NCBI RefSeq assembly: GCF_004799405.1
Contig: NZ_SSMW01000121.1
Location: forward strand, 1-64,000
Reading direction: 5' to 3'
Source of the DNA: Bradyrhizobium sp.
Lineage (GTDB): Bacteria > Pseudomonadota > Alphaproteobacteria > Rhizobiales > Xanthobacteraceae
DNA length: 64,000 bases
A program made the position numbers and the translations under genes. Below the pieces are notes generated by a model. The model did no database searches. It was not told the origin of the DNA and saw nothing but the letters and a program-made list of their open reading frames with translations. Below, piece after piece: positions 8,258 to 16,481 of this stretch; position 1 is the stretch's first letter; each line of letters begins with the position of its first letter.

Positions 8258-9661
8258 ATGGCGCAAAACCCTCTAAGGCTGGTTATCGTGGGCCACGGCG
8301 CCGCCGGCCTTGCCGCGGCGCTCGCGGCGGCCGAACAGGCGCGCAACAACGGTTTGTCCATCGAAATCACGTTGGTCGAAAAAGCTGTCGAGGCTGACGC
8401 CGGCGGCAATACCCGCTGGAGCCCTTGCCATATGCGGCTCGATGCGCCGGATCGGGTCGCAGCTTCCTTTGAGGAAGACATGCAGCGGTCATCGGGCGGA
8501 CTGGCCGACCCAACGTATTTCCGCACGTTGAGCGAAAACGCCACGGTCACAATTGAATGGCTGCAAACCCACGGCGTCGCGTTTTCCACGCCTGTCTATT
8601 ATCTGAGCGCCGGCCCCACCCGCATTCAACCGGTTGGAGGTGGCGGCGCCATTATCGAAAAACTGAGTCGAGCCACCAGTAAAGCCGGCGTCCGGTTTCT
8701 CTACCAGTCCGAAGCGAGGCGGCTAACAGTGGCGGACGACCGCGTCGCCGGCATCGACATTCAATCGCGTGACGGCGTCATCACAACGTTCGATGCCGGT
8801 GCCGTCGTCCTCGCTTCAGGCGGATTCCAGGGCAACACTGCGATGATGCGCGCGCAGTTCGGCGTCGCGGGCGCGACCATCCGGCTGATATCACCGGGAA
8901 CGCGCTTCGACACCGGCGACGGCATCCGCATGGCGCGAGAGCACGGTGCTTGCGTCTCGGGCGACTGGAACGGCATGCATATCGAGCCGATTGATCCACG
9001 CAGCGATCGCTCCGCGCCAGTCGTGCTGGTGTATCCCTACGGCATCGTCGTCGACCAGGACGGGAGGCGCTTCTGCGACGAAGGGGCCGATCTCGTGCAT
9101 GAGACCTGGGAAGGTTTTGCGCGGGACATCCATTTCGCGCGGCCGAAGAACATCGCCTATGCGATCCTCGACTCCCGGTTATCCGACATTTCCGGATTCG
9201 AGCGGGCCATCAGGTCGGATGTGCCGCCATATCGGGCCGAAGGGCTGGAAGAGCTTGCTGCGCGGATCGGGATTCCCGCACGCAACCTGAGAGAAACCGT
9301 CGATAGCTACAACGCCGCGGCGACCGGCGACGCTGCCAGGTTCGACGCGACGCGATGCGACGGATTGGCGGCGTCAGGCTCGTTGCAGCCGCCCAAATCG
9401 AATTGGGCGCGGGCGATCGAAAAGCCGCCCTATCTCGCCTATCCTCTGGTCGGTGCCATCGCCTATACATTCGGTGGACTCGCTACTAACGAGAAAGCCG
9501 AAGTCCTGGGCGAGAACGGGCCGATATCAGGCCTCTACGCCGCGGGGGAAACCACCGGACATTTTTATGGCACGGCGCCGAACGCCGTTTCGGTGCTTCG
9601 CGCGCTGGTGTTCGGAAAAATTGCAGGGCGGCAAGCGGTGGATTTCCTGCGGACACGTTAG
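8258..9661 (+). CDS. FAD-dependent dehydrogenase, tricarballylate dehydrogenase (TcuA)/fumarate reductase flavoprotein type
   Basis: A 467-residue flavoprotein of the FAD_binding_2 family. The dinucleotide-binding motif is VIVGHGAAGLAAA (about 9-21), followed by a GGNTRW segment like the GGNTRH of tricarballylate dehydrogenases. The C-terminal FAD motif (GLYAAGETTGHFYGTAPNAV) is intact. Members oxidise or reduce succinate-like dicarboxylates or 3-oxosteroids; here a dicarboxylate-like substrate is plausible but unproven. It follows the SDR gene by 28 bases and precedes the cupin gene by 23, so the genes are co-transcribed. No membrane anchor or TcuB-like electron carrier lies beside it, so reoxidation must involve something encoded elsewhere. 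Confidence 0.87.
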   Translation: MAQNPLRLVIVGHGAAGLAAALAAAEQARNNGLSIEITLVEKAVEADAGGNTRWSPCHMRLDAPDRVAASFEEDMQRSSGGLADPTYFRTLSENATVTIEWLQTHGVAFSTPVYYLSAGPTRIQPVGGGGAIIEKLSRATSKAGVRFLYQSEARRLTVADDRVAGIDIQSRDGVITTFDAGAVVLASGGFQGNTAMMRAQFGVAGATIRLISPGTRFDTGDGIRMAREHGACVSGDWNGMHIEPIDPRSDRSAPVVLVYPYGIVVDQDGRRFCDEGADLVHETWEGFARDIHFARPKNIAYAILDSRLSDISGFERAIRSDVPPYRAEGLEELAARIGIPARNLRETVDSYNAAATGDAARFDATRCDGLAASGSLQPPKSNWARAIEKPPYLAYPLVGAIAYTFGGLATNEKAEVLGENGPISGLYAAGETTGHFYGTAPNAVSVLRALVFGKIAGRQAVDFLRTR

Positions 9662-9684
9662 CAATCGGATCGGGAGAGACGACA

Positions 9685-10068
9685 ATGGTTTCAGAAGACA
9701 ACGGCGCCTTCATCCGCAACATCGCCGAAGTGCCCTGGCTGCAATTTCCAAACCACTTCGGTGGCGCGCTGTCGAAACCGCTGGTGATGCCGGAAACGGC
9801 CGGCTCGCGTCATCTGGACTACCGCATCTCGATGTACCAGCCGATGGCCCATGTGGCCCGGCACAAGCATCGGGTTCAAGAGCAGGTCTATCACGTGCTC
9901 GAAGGCGAAGGCCTGATGGAAATCGCCGGCAAGAGTCACGTCGTGCGCAAACACGATTTTATCTTTCTGCCGCCCGGCGTGGAACATGCCATCTCGAATT
10001 CGGGGCTGGTCGATCTGGTTTTTCTGGTGGTCACTTCGCCAGTGACGGACGACGAGAAACCGATCTGA
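9685..10068 (+). CDS. Small cupin-domain protein
   Basis: A single-domain cupin of 127 residues. The metal-ligand pattern of cupin motif 1 is visible as HKHRVQEQVYHVLEGEG (His60, His62, Gln67 or Glu66), and motif 2 has His101 in PPGVEHAISNSG. It therefore probably binds a divalent metal and a small carboxylate-like ligand. Start ATG 9685 is preceded by GGGAGAG. It lies within the IclR-divergent operon between the flavoprotein and the AbgB-like hydrolase. Such cupins act as isomerases, decarboxylases, dioxygenases or ligand sensors, and the sequence does not decide which. Confidence 0.85.
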   Translation: MVSEDNGAFIRNIAEVPWLQFPNHFGGALSKPLVMPETAGSRHLDYRISMYQPMAHVARHKHRVQEQVYHVLEGEGLMEIAGKSHVVRKHDFIFLPPGVEHAISNSGLVDLVFLVVTSPVTDDEKPI

Positions 10069-10180
10069 TCCGGGAGACCGGGTCCGTGCCATCGGAACCC
10101 TTGGGGATGCGGTCGGCGCTAGGCGGGGCCTGGCGAAGCTGATATCGATTTCACCATCATATTGGATCAGGAGCCTTTGG

Positions 10181-11599
10181 ATGGACAACCGCAACGACAT
10201 TTGGCGCGGCGTTGATGCGATCAAGGCGCGCTTTATCGCCCTCAGCGACAGGGTCTGGGCGATGCCCGAAGTGTGCTACACCGAAGCGCGTTCCTCTGCC
10301 GAACATTTGGCAGAACTGCGCCATCACGGTTTCCGCATCACGGAGAATGTCGCGGACATTCCCACAGCCCTGATGGGCGAATGGGGTGAGGGAGGTCCCG
10401 TCATCGCGTTCCTCGGCGAATACGACGCGCTGCCCGGTCTAAGTCAGGAGGCGGGTGTGGCGGAGTCCAGTCCATTGGAGGTGGGAGGGCATGGCCATGG
10501 CTGCGGCCACAATTTGCTTGGCTCGGCCGCGTTGCTCGCCGCTACGGCGGTGAAGGATTGGCTTGCCGCCCACAAGGCACCCGGTCGCGTGCGCTATTAC
10601 GGTTGCCCTGCGGAGGAGGGCGGTGCAGCGAAAGCCTTCATGGTGCGCTCTGGGGCTTTCGATGACGCCGACATCGCCCTCACCTGGCACCCTTCCAGCT
10701 TCTGGGAGGTGGTGGTGACGCCTTCGCTGGCAAACACGCGTGCCGATTTCATCTTCACCGGGCGGACGTCGCATGCCGCTGCCTCGCCCCATCTCGGTCG
10801 CAGCGCCCTGGATGCGGTAGAGCTGATGAATGTCGGCGTGAATTACATGCGCGAACACATGCCCAGCGATGCCCGCGTTCATTATGCGTTGCTCGACACA
10901 GGCGGCATTGCGCCCAATGTGGTCCAGGCCCATGCCCGCGTGCGTTATTCCATCCGCGCCCGCGACTTGCCCGGCATGAACGAACTGGTCGAGCGTGTCC
11001 ACAAGATCGCGCAGGGGGCGGCGCTGATGACCGAAACCAAGATGGAGATGCGGATCATTTCCGCCGTCTCCAACGTCTTGCCAAACACTCCGCTTGAAGA
11101 AACGCTCCACCGGGTCATGGAGGAACTCGGTCCGCCGCATTTCGACGAGGCGGACAAGGATTTCGCCACGAAAATCCGCTCGACCTTAACCGAGAAGGAC
11201 ATCGCCACCGTCTATCACACCATCGGCATGGATCCCACCGACCGCCCGTTGGGCGATTTCCTTGTGCCGCTCGATGCCAAGCGTAACCCTCTCATCGGTT
11301 CGACCGACGTGGGCGATGTGAGCTGGGTCGTCCCTACCGTTCAGGTCCATGCCCCGACGGTTGCGATCGGCACTCCCTTCCACACCTGGCAGGTGGTGGC
11401 GCAGGGCAAGAGCCCGGCAGCCCACAAGGCCATGGTGCAGGCCGCCAAGGCCATGGCGGGGCTTGGCGTCAAGGCGCTGACCGAACCGGATCTGATCGCC
11501 GCCGCCAAGGCCGATCTCAAAAAGCGTACTGCCCGTACGCCCTATGTCAGCCCGCTACCGAACAGTATTGCACCCCCACTCGACATGTCGTTGACCTGA
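10181..11599 (+). CDS. M20-family amidohydrolase, AbgB-like (p-aminobenzoyl-glutamate hydrolase subunit B type)
   Basis: A 472-residue metallopeptidase of the M20 amidohydrolase branch. The metal-site motif GHGHGCGHN is at residues 103-111, with the second acidic pair in CPAEEGG and the dimerisation-domain histidine in TSHAAASPHLG. The LGEYDALPGLSQ stretch is typical of AbgB-like enzymes, which cleave N-acyl bonds such as p-aminobenzoyl-glutamate. AGGAG precedes ATG 10181. Last gene of the IclR-divergent unit, 112 bases after the cupin. Its codon choices look slightly different from its neighbours, which may mean recent acquisition. No AbgA or AbgT homologue is next to it, so the substrate may differ from p-aminobenzoyl-glutamate. 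Confidence 0.9.
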   Translation: MDNRNDIWRGVDAIKARFIALSDRVWAMPEVCYTEARSSAEHLAELRHHGFRITENVADIPTALMGEWGEGGPVIAFLGEYDALPGLSQEAGVAESSPLEVGGHGHGCGHNLLGSAALLAATAVKDWLAAHKAPGRVRYYGCPAEEGGAAKAFMVRSGAFDDADIALTWHPSSFWEVVVTPSLANTRADFIFTGRTSHAAASPHLGRSALDAVELMNVGVNYMREHMPSDARVHYALLDTGGIAPNVVQAHARVRYSIRARDLPGMNELVERVHKIAQGAALMTETKMEMRIISAVSNVLPNTPLEETLHRVMEELGPPHFDEADKDFATKIRSTLTEKDIATVYHTIGMDPTDRPLGDFLVPLDAKRNPLIGSTDVGDVSWVVPTVQVHAPTVAIGTPFHTWQVVAQGKSPAAHKAMVQAAKAMAGLGVKALTEPDLIAAAKADLKKRTARTPYVSPLPNSIAPPLDMSLT

Positions 11600-11758
11600 T
11601 TTTGGCAAACAATTTTTTGCGACCGAGGGCAAGTTGGCGCACGGATAGCGCCGGATTGCTGAAGCAACTCGGCGAAGTGCGGTCTCTCTATTCCGGGCTG
11701 CTGGCGATTGGTTAAATGCGAGCCTCTATTGCACGACGCTCGAAAGCACTGTCGCTCT

Positions 11759-13063
11759 TTAATGCTCGCCGGTGACGCGCCAGATCACATCGCCGACATC
11801 GTCCGCGACCAGAAGCGAGCCGCCGGGACCGAGTGCTACTCCCACCGGCCGTCCATAGGACTCTCGCTCGTCCGGTGCGAGGAATCCCGACAGGATATCC
11901 CGCGGCGGCCCGGCCGGGCGTCCGTCCGTGAACGGCACGAAGACAACCTTGTAACCACTCAGCGTGCTGCGATTCCAGGAGCCGTGCTGCCCGATGACCA
12001 TGCCGTCCGGAAAACCTGGAAGTGTTCCGGCTGGCAGCCAGCATAGGCCGAGCGACGCGGTATGGCCGCCCAGCGCGTAGTCCGGCGTGATGGATTTGGC
12101 GACCGCGGCCGGATCTTGCGGTACCCGATCGTCCACGGTCTGCCCCCAGTAACAATAGGGCCAGCCATAGAAACCACCGTCGCGGACCGAGGTCAGATAG
12201 TCGGGAGGTGTCTCGTCGCCCAGGCCGTCGCGCTCGTTGACTACCGTCCAGAGCACGCCGGTCCGCGGCTCCCATGCCATGCCCACCGCGTTGCGCAGGC
12301 CGCTCGCAAAGATGCGGCTGGAACCATTTGCCAGATCGAGTTCGTAGATGGCGGCGCGGCCTTCCTCTACGGCCATGCCGTTATCGGCGATGTTGGTAAG
12401 CGAGCCGACCCCGGCAAAGAGTTTGCGTCCATCCGGGCTCAGCAGCAGGCTCCGCGTCCAATGTCCGCCTGGTTTGAAGCTGGTGAGCTTCCGGCCGGGT
12501 GCAGTGATGCGGTCCGCGCCCGCCACATACGGGAAGGCCATCACGCCGTCGGTGTTGCCGACATAGAACGTGTCGCCCAGTAGCGCCATGCCGAACGGCT
12601 GGTTCAGCCTCTCCATGAAGATTTTGCGCTGTTCGGCCACGCCGTCGCCATCGGTGTCGCGGAACAACGTGATGCGGTTCGCGCTGACGCCAAGGGCATC
12701 GGCGCGTCGCATCGTCGCCTGCATCGCGTAGCTGAACATGCTCCGCACCGGTCCGGCGACCTGGTTCGACTCGGCGACGAGAACGTCGCCATTGGGCAGC
12801 ACCTCGATCCAGCGCGGATGTTCCAGGCCGGTCGCGAACGCATTGACCCTGAGCCCCGGCGCAGCCACCGGCTTCTGCCCTTCGGTCCATCCCCTGGCCG
12901 ACGGCATCTTGAGCGTCGGGATGGCACCCTGCGGCCTTGCCACCGGGACGATCGGCGAACTGCCCCAGGCCGGCTCGGGCGCTGTGCCCTGAAGCCGCCG
13001 CCACAGCAGCGCCGCAGCGCCGATCAGCGCGACTATTCGCGCAAAAATACCCGAAAAGCTCAT
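11759..13063 (-). CDS. PQQ-type beta-propeller sugar dehydrogenase family protein (L-sorbosone dehydrogenase-like)
   Basis: A 434-residue protein with an N-terminal hydrophobic anchor (residues about 5-22) followed by a six-bladed beta-propeller of the soluble glucose/sorbosone dehydrogenase family. Recognisable pieces are HPRWIEVLPNGDVLVAESN, QPFGMALLGDTFYVGNTDG, the histidine-containing GGHWTRSLLLSPDG, ASGLRNAVGMAWEP, and the C-terminal RPVGVALGPGGSLLVADD. It is expected to face the periplasm. It is convergent with the amidohydrolase gene and stands alone, with no cytochrome partner nearby. Oxidation of an aldose or another alcohol with a PQQ-like cofactor is known for some members; many members have no assigned substrate. 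Confidence 0.88.
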   Translation of the reverse strand: MSFSGIFARIVALIGAAALLWRRLQGTAPEPAWGSSPIVPVARPQGAIPTLKMPSARGWTEGQKPVAAPGLRVNAFATGLEHPRWIEVLPNGDVLVAESNQVAGPVRSMFSYAMQATMRRADALGVSANRITLFRDTDGDGVAEQRKIFMERLNQPFGMALLGDTFYVGNTDGVMAFPYVAGADRITAPGRKLTSFKPGGHWTRSLLLSPDGRKLFAGVGSLTNIADNGMAVEEGRAAIYELDLANGSSRIFASGLRNAVGMAWEPRTGVLWTVVNERDGLGDETPPDYLTSVRDGGFYGWPYCYWGQTVDDRVPQDPAAVAKSITPDYALGGHTASLGLCWLPAGTLPGFPDGMVIGQHGSWNRSTLSGYKVVFVPFTDGRPAGPPRDILSGFLAPDERESYGRPVGVALGPGGSLLVADDVGDVIWRVTGEH

Positions 13064-13418
13064 GTAATTGCCCTATCGATCGCGCGGCACACTATCCGAC
13101 ACCAGGTTGCGTTAAAAGCTTGTCGTCATGCGATCTCGCTGGCGCCTGCCCGGCAAATTCGGTGTGCCAAATCAAATGAGCGAACGTAAACTCGGCTTTG
13201 TAAGAGTAGAATAGGGAGACCCCAAATGAACAGCGCACGGGGAGTCAACGTCACCGATATTGTCGCGTCCGCCTCGATCTTCCAGTTGCGATCGGAGCGA
13301 TCGCCAGACTTCACCGCCAAGAAACAACCGGCGTCGCCATCGGCTTCAATTCTCCCGGCAGTGCTCAGGCTCTGCCGGGATAAACGAATACCCGCCCTCC
13401 AACCGCAAAAGACCCACC
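13064..13418. other. 355-base divergent intergenic region upstream of purU
   Basis: The region separates the sorbosone-type gene (minus) from purU (plus). It contains a short open frame at 13226-13429 with a good ribosome-binding site (AGGGAGA at about 13212) that overlaps the purU start, and a strong hairpin closer to purU. I could not match it to a riboswitch family. The open frame has no recognisable domain and may be a leader peptide or a gene remnant. Confidence 0.4.
13354..13379 (+). promoter_or_regulatory. Stem-loop in the purU leader
   Basis: A perfect 8-bp stem, CCCGGCAG (13354-13361) and CTGCCGGG (13372-13379), closes a 10-base loop about 40 bases upstream of the purU start. No U-tract follows, so it is not a standard terminator. 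It may be a regulatory RNA element or part of a leader structure; function is not visible. Confidence 0.4.
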
Positions 13419-14279
13419 ATGTCTGCTGAGCAGTATCTGATCACATTATCCTGTCCTAACCAACCGGGCATCGTATCGAAGGTCTCGACCGCGCTTTTTC
13501 AACACGGCGGCAACATCCAGGAAGCCCATCAGTTCGACGATATCGCCACCGGATTTTTCTTCATGCGGGTAGTCTTCAATCAGCCCAAGGGGGGCGACGT
13601 GGCGAGACTGACGACTGATTTCCACTCGATTGCCACGAGCTACGACATGAAATGGGAAATCCGTGCACGCAGCGAGCGCAAGCGGGTATTGTTGATGGTT
13701 TCCAGGTCCGACCACTGCCTGGTCGATCTGCTCTATCGCTGGCGCATCGGCGAGTTGAAGATGGATGTCGTCGGAATCATTTCAAATCACCCGCGCGAGA
13801 CCTTCGATGCCATCAACCTCGTCGGTTTGCCCTTCCATTATCTGCCGGTGACGAAGGACACGAAGGCTGCACAGGAGGCGAAAATCAAGGATATCGTCCT
13901 GGAAACCCAGGCCGAACTGATTGTGCTGGCGCGCTATATGCAGATCCTGTCAGATGATCTTGCGGTCTTTCTCTCCGGACGGTGTATCAACATCCACCAT
14001 AGCTTCTTGCCGGGATTCAAGGGCGCCAGACCTTATCACCAGGCGCATGCACGTGGTGTCAAGTTGATCGGCGCCACGGCGCACTACGTCACTGCCGATC
14101 TCGACGAAGGGCCGATTATCGAGCAGGACGTCGAGCGGGTCAGTCACCAGGACAGTCCTGACGATCTTATTCGCAAAGGCCGCGACATCGAGCGCAGGGT
14201 ACTTGCCCGGGCCGTCGCATTCCATCTTGACGGGCGGGCGCTCCCTAACGGGAAGACCACCGTCGTGTTCCGGGACTGA
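13419..14279 (+). CDS. purU: Formyltetrahydrofolate deformylase
   Basis: A 286-residue PurU: hydrolyses 10-formyl-THF to formate and THF, balancing the one-carbon pool. The N-terminal ACT domain (about 1-80, starting [20 protein letters not shown]) is followed by the formyltransferase domain with the catalytic Asn and His in [14 protein letters not shown] and the Asp in [10 protein letters not shown]. The start at 13419 gives the usual family length; the open frame continues upstream to 13260 but that part has no family similarity. The ribosome-binding site is weak. It stands alone after a 355-base gap with a strong leader hairpin. The following dehydrogenase genes are not obviously linked in function. 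Confidence 0.96.
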   Translation: MSAEQYLITLSCPNQPGIVSKVSTALFQHGGNIQEAHQFDDIATGFFFMRVVFNQPKGGDVARLTTDFHSIATSYDMKWEIRARSERKRVLLMVSRSDHCLVDLLYRWRIGELKMDVVGIISNHPRETFDAINLVGLPFHYLPVTKDTKAAQEAKIKDIVLETQAELIVLARYMQILSDDLAVFLSGRCINIHHSFLPGFKGARPYHQAHARGVKLIGATAHYVTADLDEGPIIEQDVERVSHQDSPDDLIRKGRDIERRVLARAVAFHLDGRALPNGKTTVVFRD

Positions 14280-14530
14280 CCGCGCGACTAATCGACGGAA
14301 AGGCGCTCGCTGAATCTTTCCTCATCCGCGGCGCCCTGGTCGGCTGGCCAAGGCAGACCACACCACTCCTGGCAAAAAGGGTTGGTACATCCTTCGGGGT
14401 CACCCCAGGCCTCTGTTTGGATTTCAAAATATGTATGCCATGAGCGGCAAAAGCATTAATCTTGAAATAGGGAACGGTGGGACGACTGTCGGCCGCCGTC
14501 GGGATTTGCCCAAAACTCAGGGACGAGCGG

Positions 14531-15451
14531 ATGACAGATAAAATTCTCGGATTCATCGGCGTTGGCCGCATGGGCAGCCACATGGCACGACGCCTTGTTG
14601 CGGCCGGTCACAAAGTGGTGGTCTACGATGCCGACCCACGCGCATTGCAGAAGGCTACCTCGGAAGGCGCAAGTGCGGCGCATTCACCGGCGGATGTCGC
14701 GTCTCAAGCCGAGATCGTCATGGTCAGTTTGCCGACACCCGACATCGTCAAGGCGGTTGCGCTTGCGTCAAATGGCGTTGTGGCGGGCAGCAAGGCGAAA
14801 ATGTTCGTCGATTTGTCGACGACCGGTCCGCGCATTGCGATCGAGGTTGCCAAGGGTCTGGAAGAGAAGGGCATCGTCGCCGTCGATGCGCCGGTGAGCG
14901 GCGGCCCATCGGGTGCCGAAAAAGGAACGCTCGCAATCATGGTTTCGGGCCCGAAACGGTTGGCCGGCGAATTGACGGCGATCCTTGGCGCTATTGGCAA
15001 GGTATTTTGGGTCGGTGAACAACCGGGTCTCGGGCAGACGATGAAGTTGTGCAACAATCTTCTGTCGGCAACTGCCATCGCGATTACGTCGGAAGCTCTC
15101 GTGATGGGGACGAAGGCCGGGCTCGACCCGGCGGTCATGCTTGACGTGATCAATGCCGGCAGCGGCCGCAATACCGCGACTGCCGACAAGTTTCCGCGCT
15201 GCGTGCTGCCCCGAAAATTTGATTTTGGTTTTGCGACCGAGCTTCTCTACAAGGACGTACGGCTTTGTCTCGAAGAGGCTGAACGCCTCGGCGTGCCGAT
15301 GATCGTCGGCAATGCCGTGCGTCAACTGGTCGGGATTGCAAAAGCGCTCAATGGTGCCGACTCGGACATTACACAAATCGTTCAGCCAGTGGAGCAATGG
15401 GCCGGAGTGGAGGTAAAGTCCGGTGACAGCAAGCGCGGAAAGCTAGGCTAG
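14531..15451 (+). CDS. NAD(P)-dependent beta-hydroxyacid dehydrogenase (3-hydroxyisobutyrate dehydrogenase family)
   Basis: A 306-residue enzyme of the 6-phosphogluconate/3-hydroxyisobutyrate dehydrogenase superfamily. The Rossmann motif GFIGVGRMGSHMA is at the N-terminus, the substrate loop DAPVSGGPSGAEKGTL near residue 120, and the catalytic lysine in QTMKLCNNLLSA near residue 175. It would oxidise a small beta-hydroxy acid such as 3-hydroxyisobutyrate, tartronate semialdehyde or a sulfonated analogue; the exact one is not clear. ATG 14531 is chosen because the superfamily fold starts right after it. The 251-base stretch upstream has a small GGGGT-C-ACCCC hairpin (14396-14406) but nothing else I can name. 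Confidence 0.9.
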   Translation: MTDKILGFIGVGRMGSHMARRLVAAGHKVVVYDADPRALQKATSEGASAAHSPADVASQAEIVMVSLPTPDIVKAVALASNGVVAGSKAKMFVDLSTTGPRIAIEVAKGLEEKGIVAVDAPVSGGPSGAEKGTLAIMVSGPKRLAGELTAILGAIGKVFWVGEQPGLGQTMKLCNNLLSATAIAITSEALVMGTKAGLDPAVMLDVINAGSGRNTATADKFPRCVLPRKFDFGFATELLYKDVRLCLEEAERLGVPMIVGNAVRQLVGIAKALNGADSDITQIVQPVEQWAGVEVKSGDSKRGKLG

Positions 15452-15521
15452 CCAATATGCTCTACGAGAATCGCGTGTCCCCAACGTTGCGGTCTTGTCT
15501 CCAGTAGAGAGCGGTCAGCCA

Positions 15522-16352
15522 ATGGCAAATTTATCGAAACGTTCGGCGGCCGATCTGCGCGTTGCAGTAGTTGGGTTGGGAGCCATCGGCATGAAAGTAG
15601 TCGAGGCGCTTGACCGCGGCATAGACGGGTTGGTGCTCGCCGCCGTGTCGGTCCAAAATGCCGAAAAGCACCGCAGCAGGCTGGCCTCCTTGAGGCGTCC
15701 GCCTGCCGTCCTGCCGATCGATGGGCTCTGCGATGTAGCCGATGTCGTCATCGAATGCGCCCCGGCCGAACTCTTGAGGTCGATTGTCGCTCCCTTTGTA
15801 ACAGGCGGAAAGATAGCGATCGTCCTGAGCGCAGGCGCGCTTCTCGACAATGAAGATCTTGTCGATCTTGCCAAACAGAACGGCGGTCAAATCGTAGTGC
15901 CGACAGGGGCTCTCATTGGCCTCGACGCTGTGACCGCAGCCGCGGTCGGGACCATCCACTCTGTCCGCATGGTAACGCGAAAACCGGTGACCGGTCTTGC
16001 TGGCGCACCTTATATCGTCGAAAACAACATCGATATCGAAAGGATTACCGAACCGCTCAAGATATTCGATGGTACGGCGCGCGAGGCCGCAAAAGGATTC
16101 CCGGCAAATCTGAATGTCGCTGTCGCGCTCTCGCTTGCCGGCATAGGTCCCGATCGGACCAAGCTCGAAATTTGGGCCGATCCAGGGTTAACGCGTAACG
16201 TGCATCGCGTGGATGTGGAATCCGATACTGCCCGCTTTTCGATGTCGATCGAAAATGTGCCGTCGGAAAACCCAAAGACGGGCTTGATCACCGCGCTCTC
16301 GGTTATTGCCTATCTTCATAAGTGGCGTGCATCCCTGCGTGTTGGAACCTGA
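15522..16352 (+). CDS. Aspartate dehydrogenase domain protein (NadX-like)
   Basis: A 276-residue protein of the L-aspartate dehydrogenase/NadX family. It has an N-terminal Rossmann fold (VAVVGLGAIG, residues about 13-22) and the C-terminal domain with GFPANLNVAVALSLAGIGPDRT, close to the family signature. ATG 15522 is taken over the in-frame TTG at 15495 because it is preceded by AGAGCGG and gives normal length. It follows the hydroxyacid dehydrogenase by 70 bases and may share its transcript. Proteins of this type deaminate aspartate or form iminoaspartate for NAD synthesis; non-aspartate specificity is common in catabolic contexts. It ends only 21 bases before the promoter element of the B12 mutase operon. 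Confidence 0.82.
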   Translation: MANLSKRSAADLRVAVVGLGAIGMKVVEALDRGIDGLVLAAVSVQNAEKHRSRLASLRRPPAVLPIDGLCDVADVVIECAPAELLRSIVAPFVTGGKIAIVLSAGALLDNEDLVDLAKQNGGQIVVPTGALIGLDAVTAAAVGTIHSVRMVTRKPVTGLAGAPYIVENNIDIERITEPLKIFDGTAREAAKGFPANLNVAVALSLAGIGPDRTKLEIWADPGLTRNVHRVDVESDTARFSMSIENVPSENPKTGLITALSVIAYLHKWRASLRVGT

Positions 16353-16373
16353 CCTTCAATCGTTTACCGTCGT

Positions 16374-16438
16374 ATACCAACTTGGATATGAGAACATCAA
16401 TATTTCGTATTTTACAACATTCAGGATCGCCTTATCCT
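16374..16438 (+). promoter_or_regulatory. LysR-regulon promoter element, copy 1 (B12 mutase operon)
   Basis: A 48-base block (16374-16421) that recurs three more times in the window. It starts with ATACC-N5-GGATAT (putative LysR box) and ends with ATTTCGTATTTTACAACATT. A sigma-70 type promoter follows: -35 TTTACA at 16411-16416, 16-base spacer, -10 TATCCT at 16433-16438. The box is centred about 65 bases upstream of the predicted start site, the textbook place for a LysR recognition site. It drives the mutase operon starting at 16482. Confidence 0.85.
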
Positions 16439-16448
16439 GCTAAAAAGA

Positions 16449-16464
16449 CAGCCGCACACGGCTG
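16449..16464 (+). other. Hairpin in the 5' leader of the mutase operon
   Basis: CAGCCG-CACA-CGGCTG is a perfect 6-bp stem with a 4-base loop, right after the predicted start site and 8 bases before the GGGAGGA ribosome-binding site. It could stabilise the mRNA or modulate initiation. It is far too short for a cobalamin riboswitch. Confidence 0.4.
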
Positions 16465-16481
16465 CGCAAGTGGGAGGACAG

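Noticed and set aside
11600..11758. Rho-independent terminator after the amidohydrolase gene
   Set aside because: GCAAA/TTTGC around a T-run and a short GGCGC/GCGCC stem are visible, but neither has a stable GC stem followed by a T-tract.
13226..13429. Glycine or THF riboswitch, or a protein-coding gene, in the purU leader
   Set aside because: I could not match riboswitch core sequences from memory, and the small frame has no recognisable domain; recorded only as a leader region with a hairpin.
14280..14530. Regulatory RNA between purU and the dehydrogenase gene
   Set aside because: A GGGGT-C-ACCCC hairpin is present, but nothing else supports a specific RNA family.
16440..16481. Cobalamin riboswitch before the B12 mutase operon
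   Set aside because: The leader is only about 40 bases after the predicted start site and lacks any B12-box sequence.
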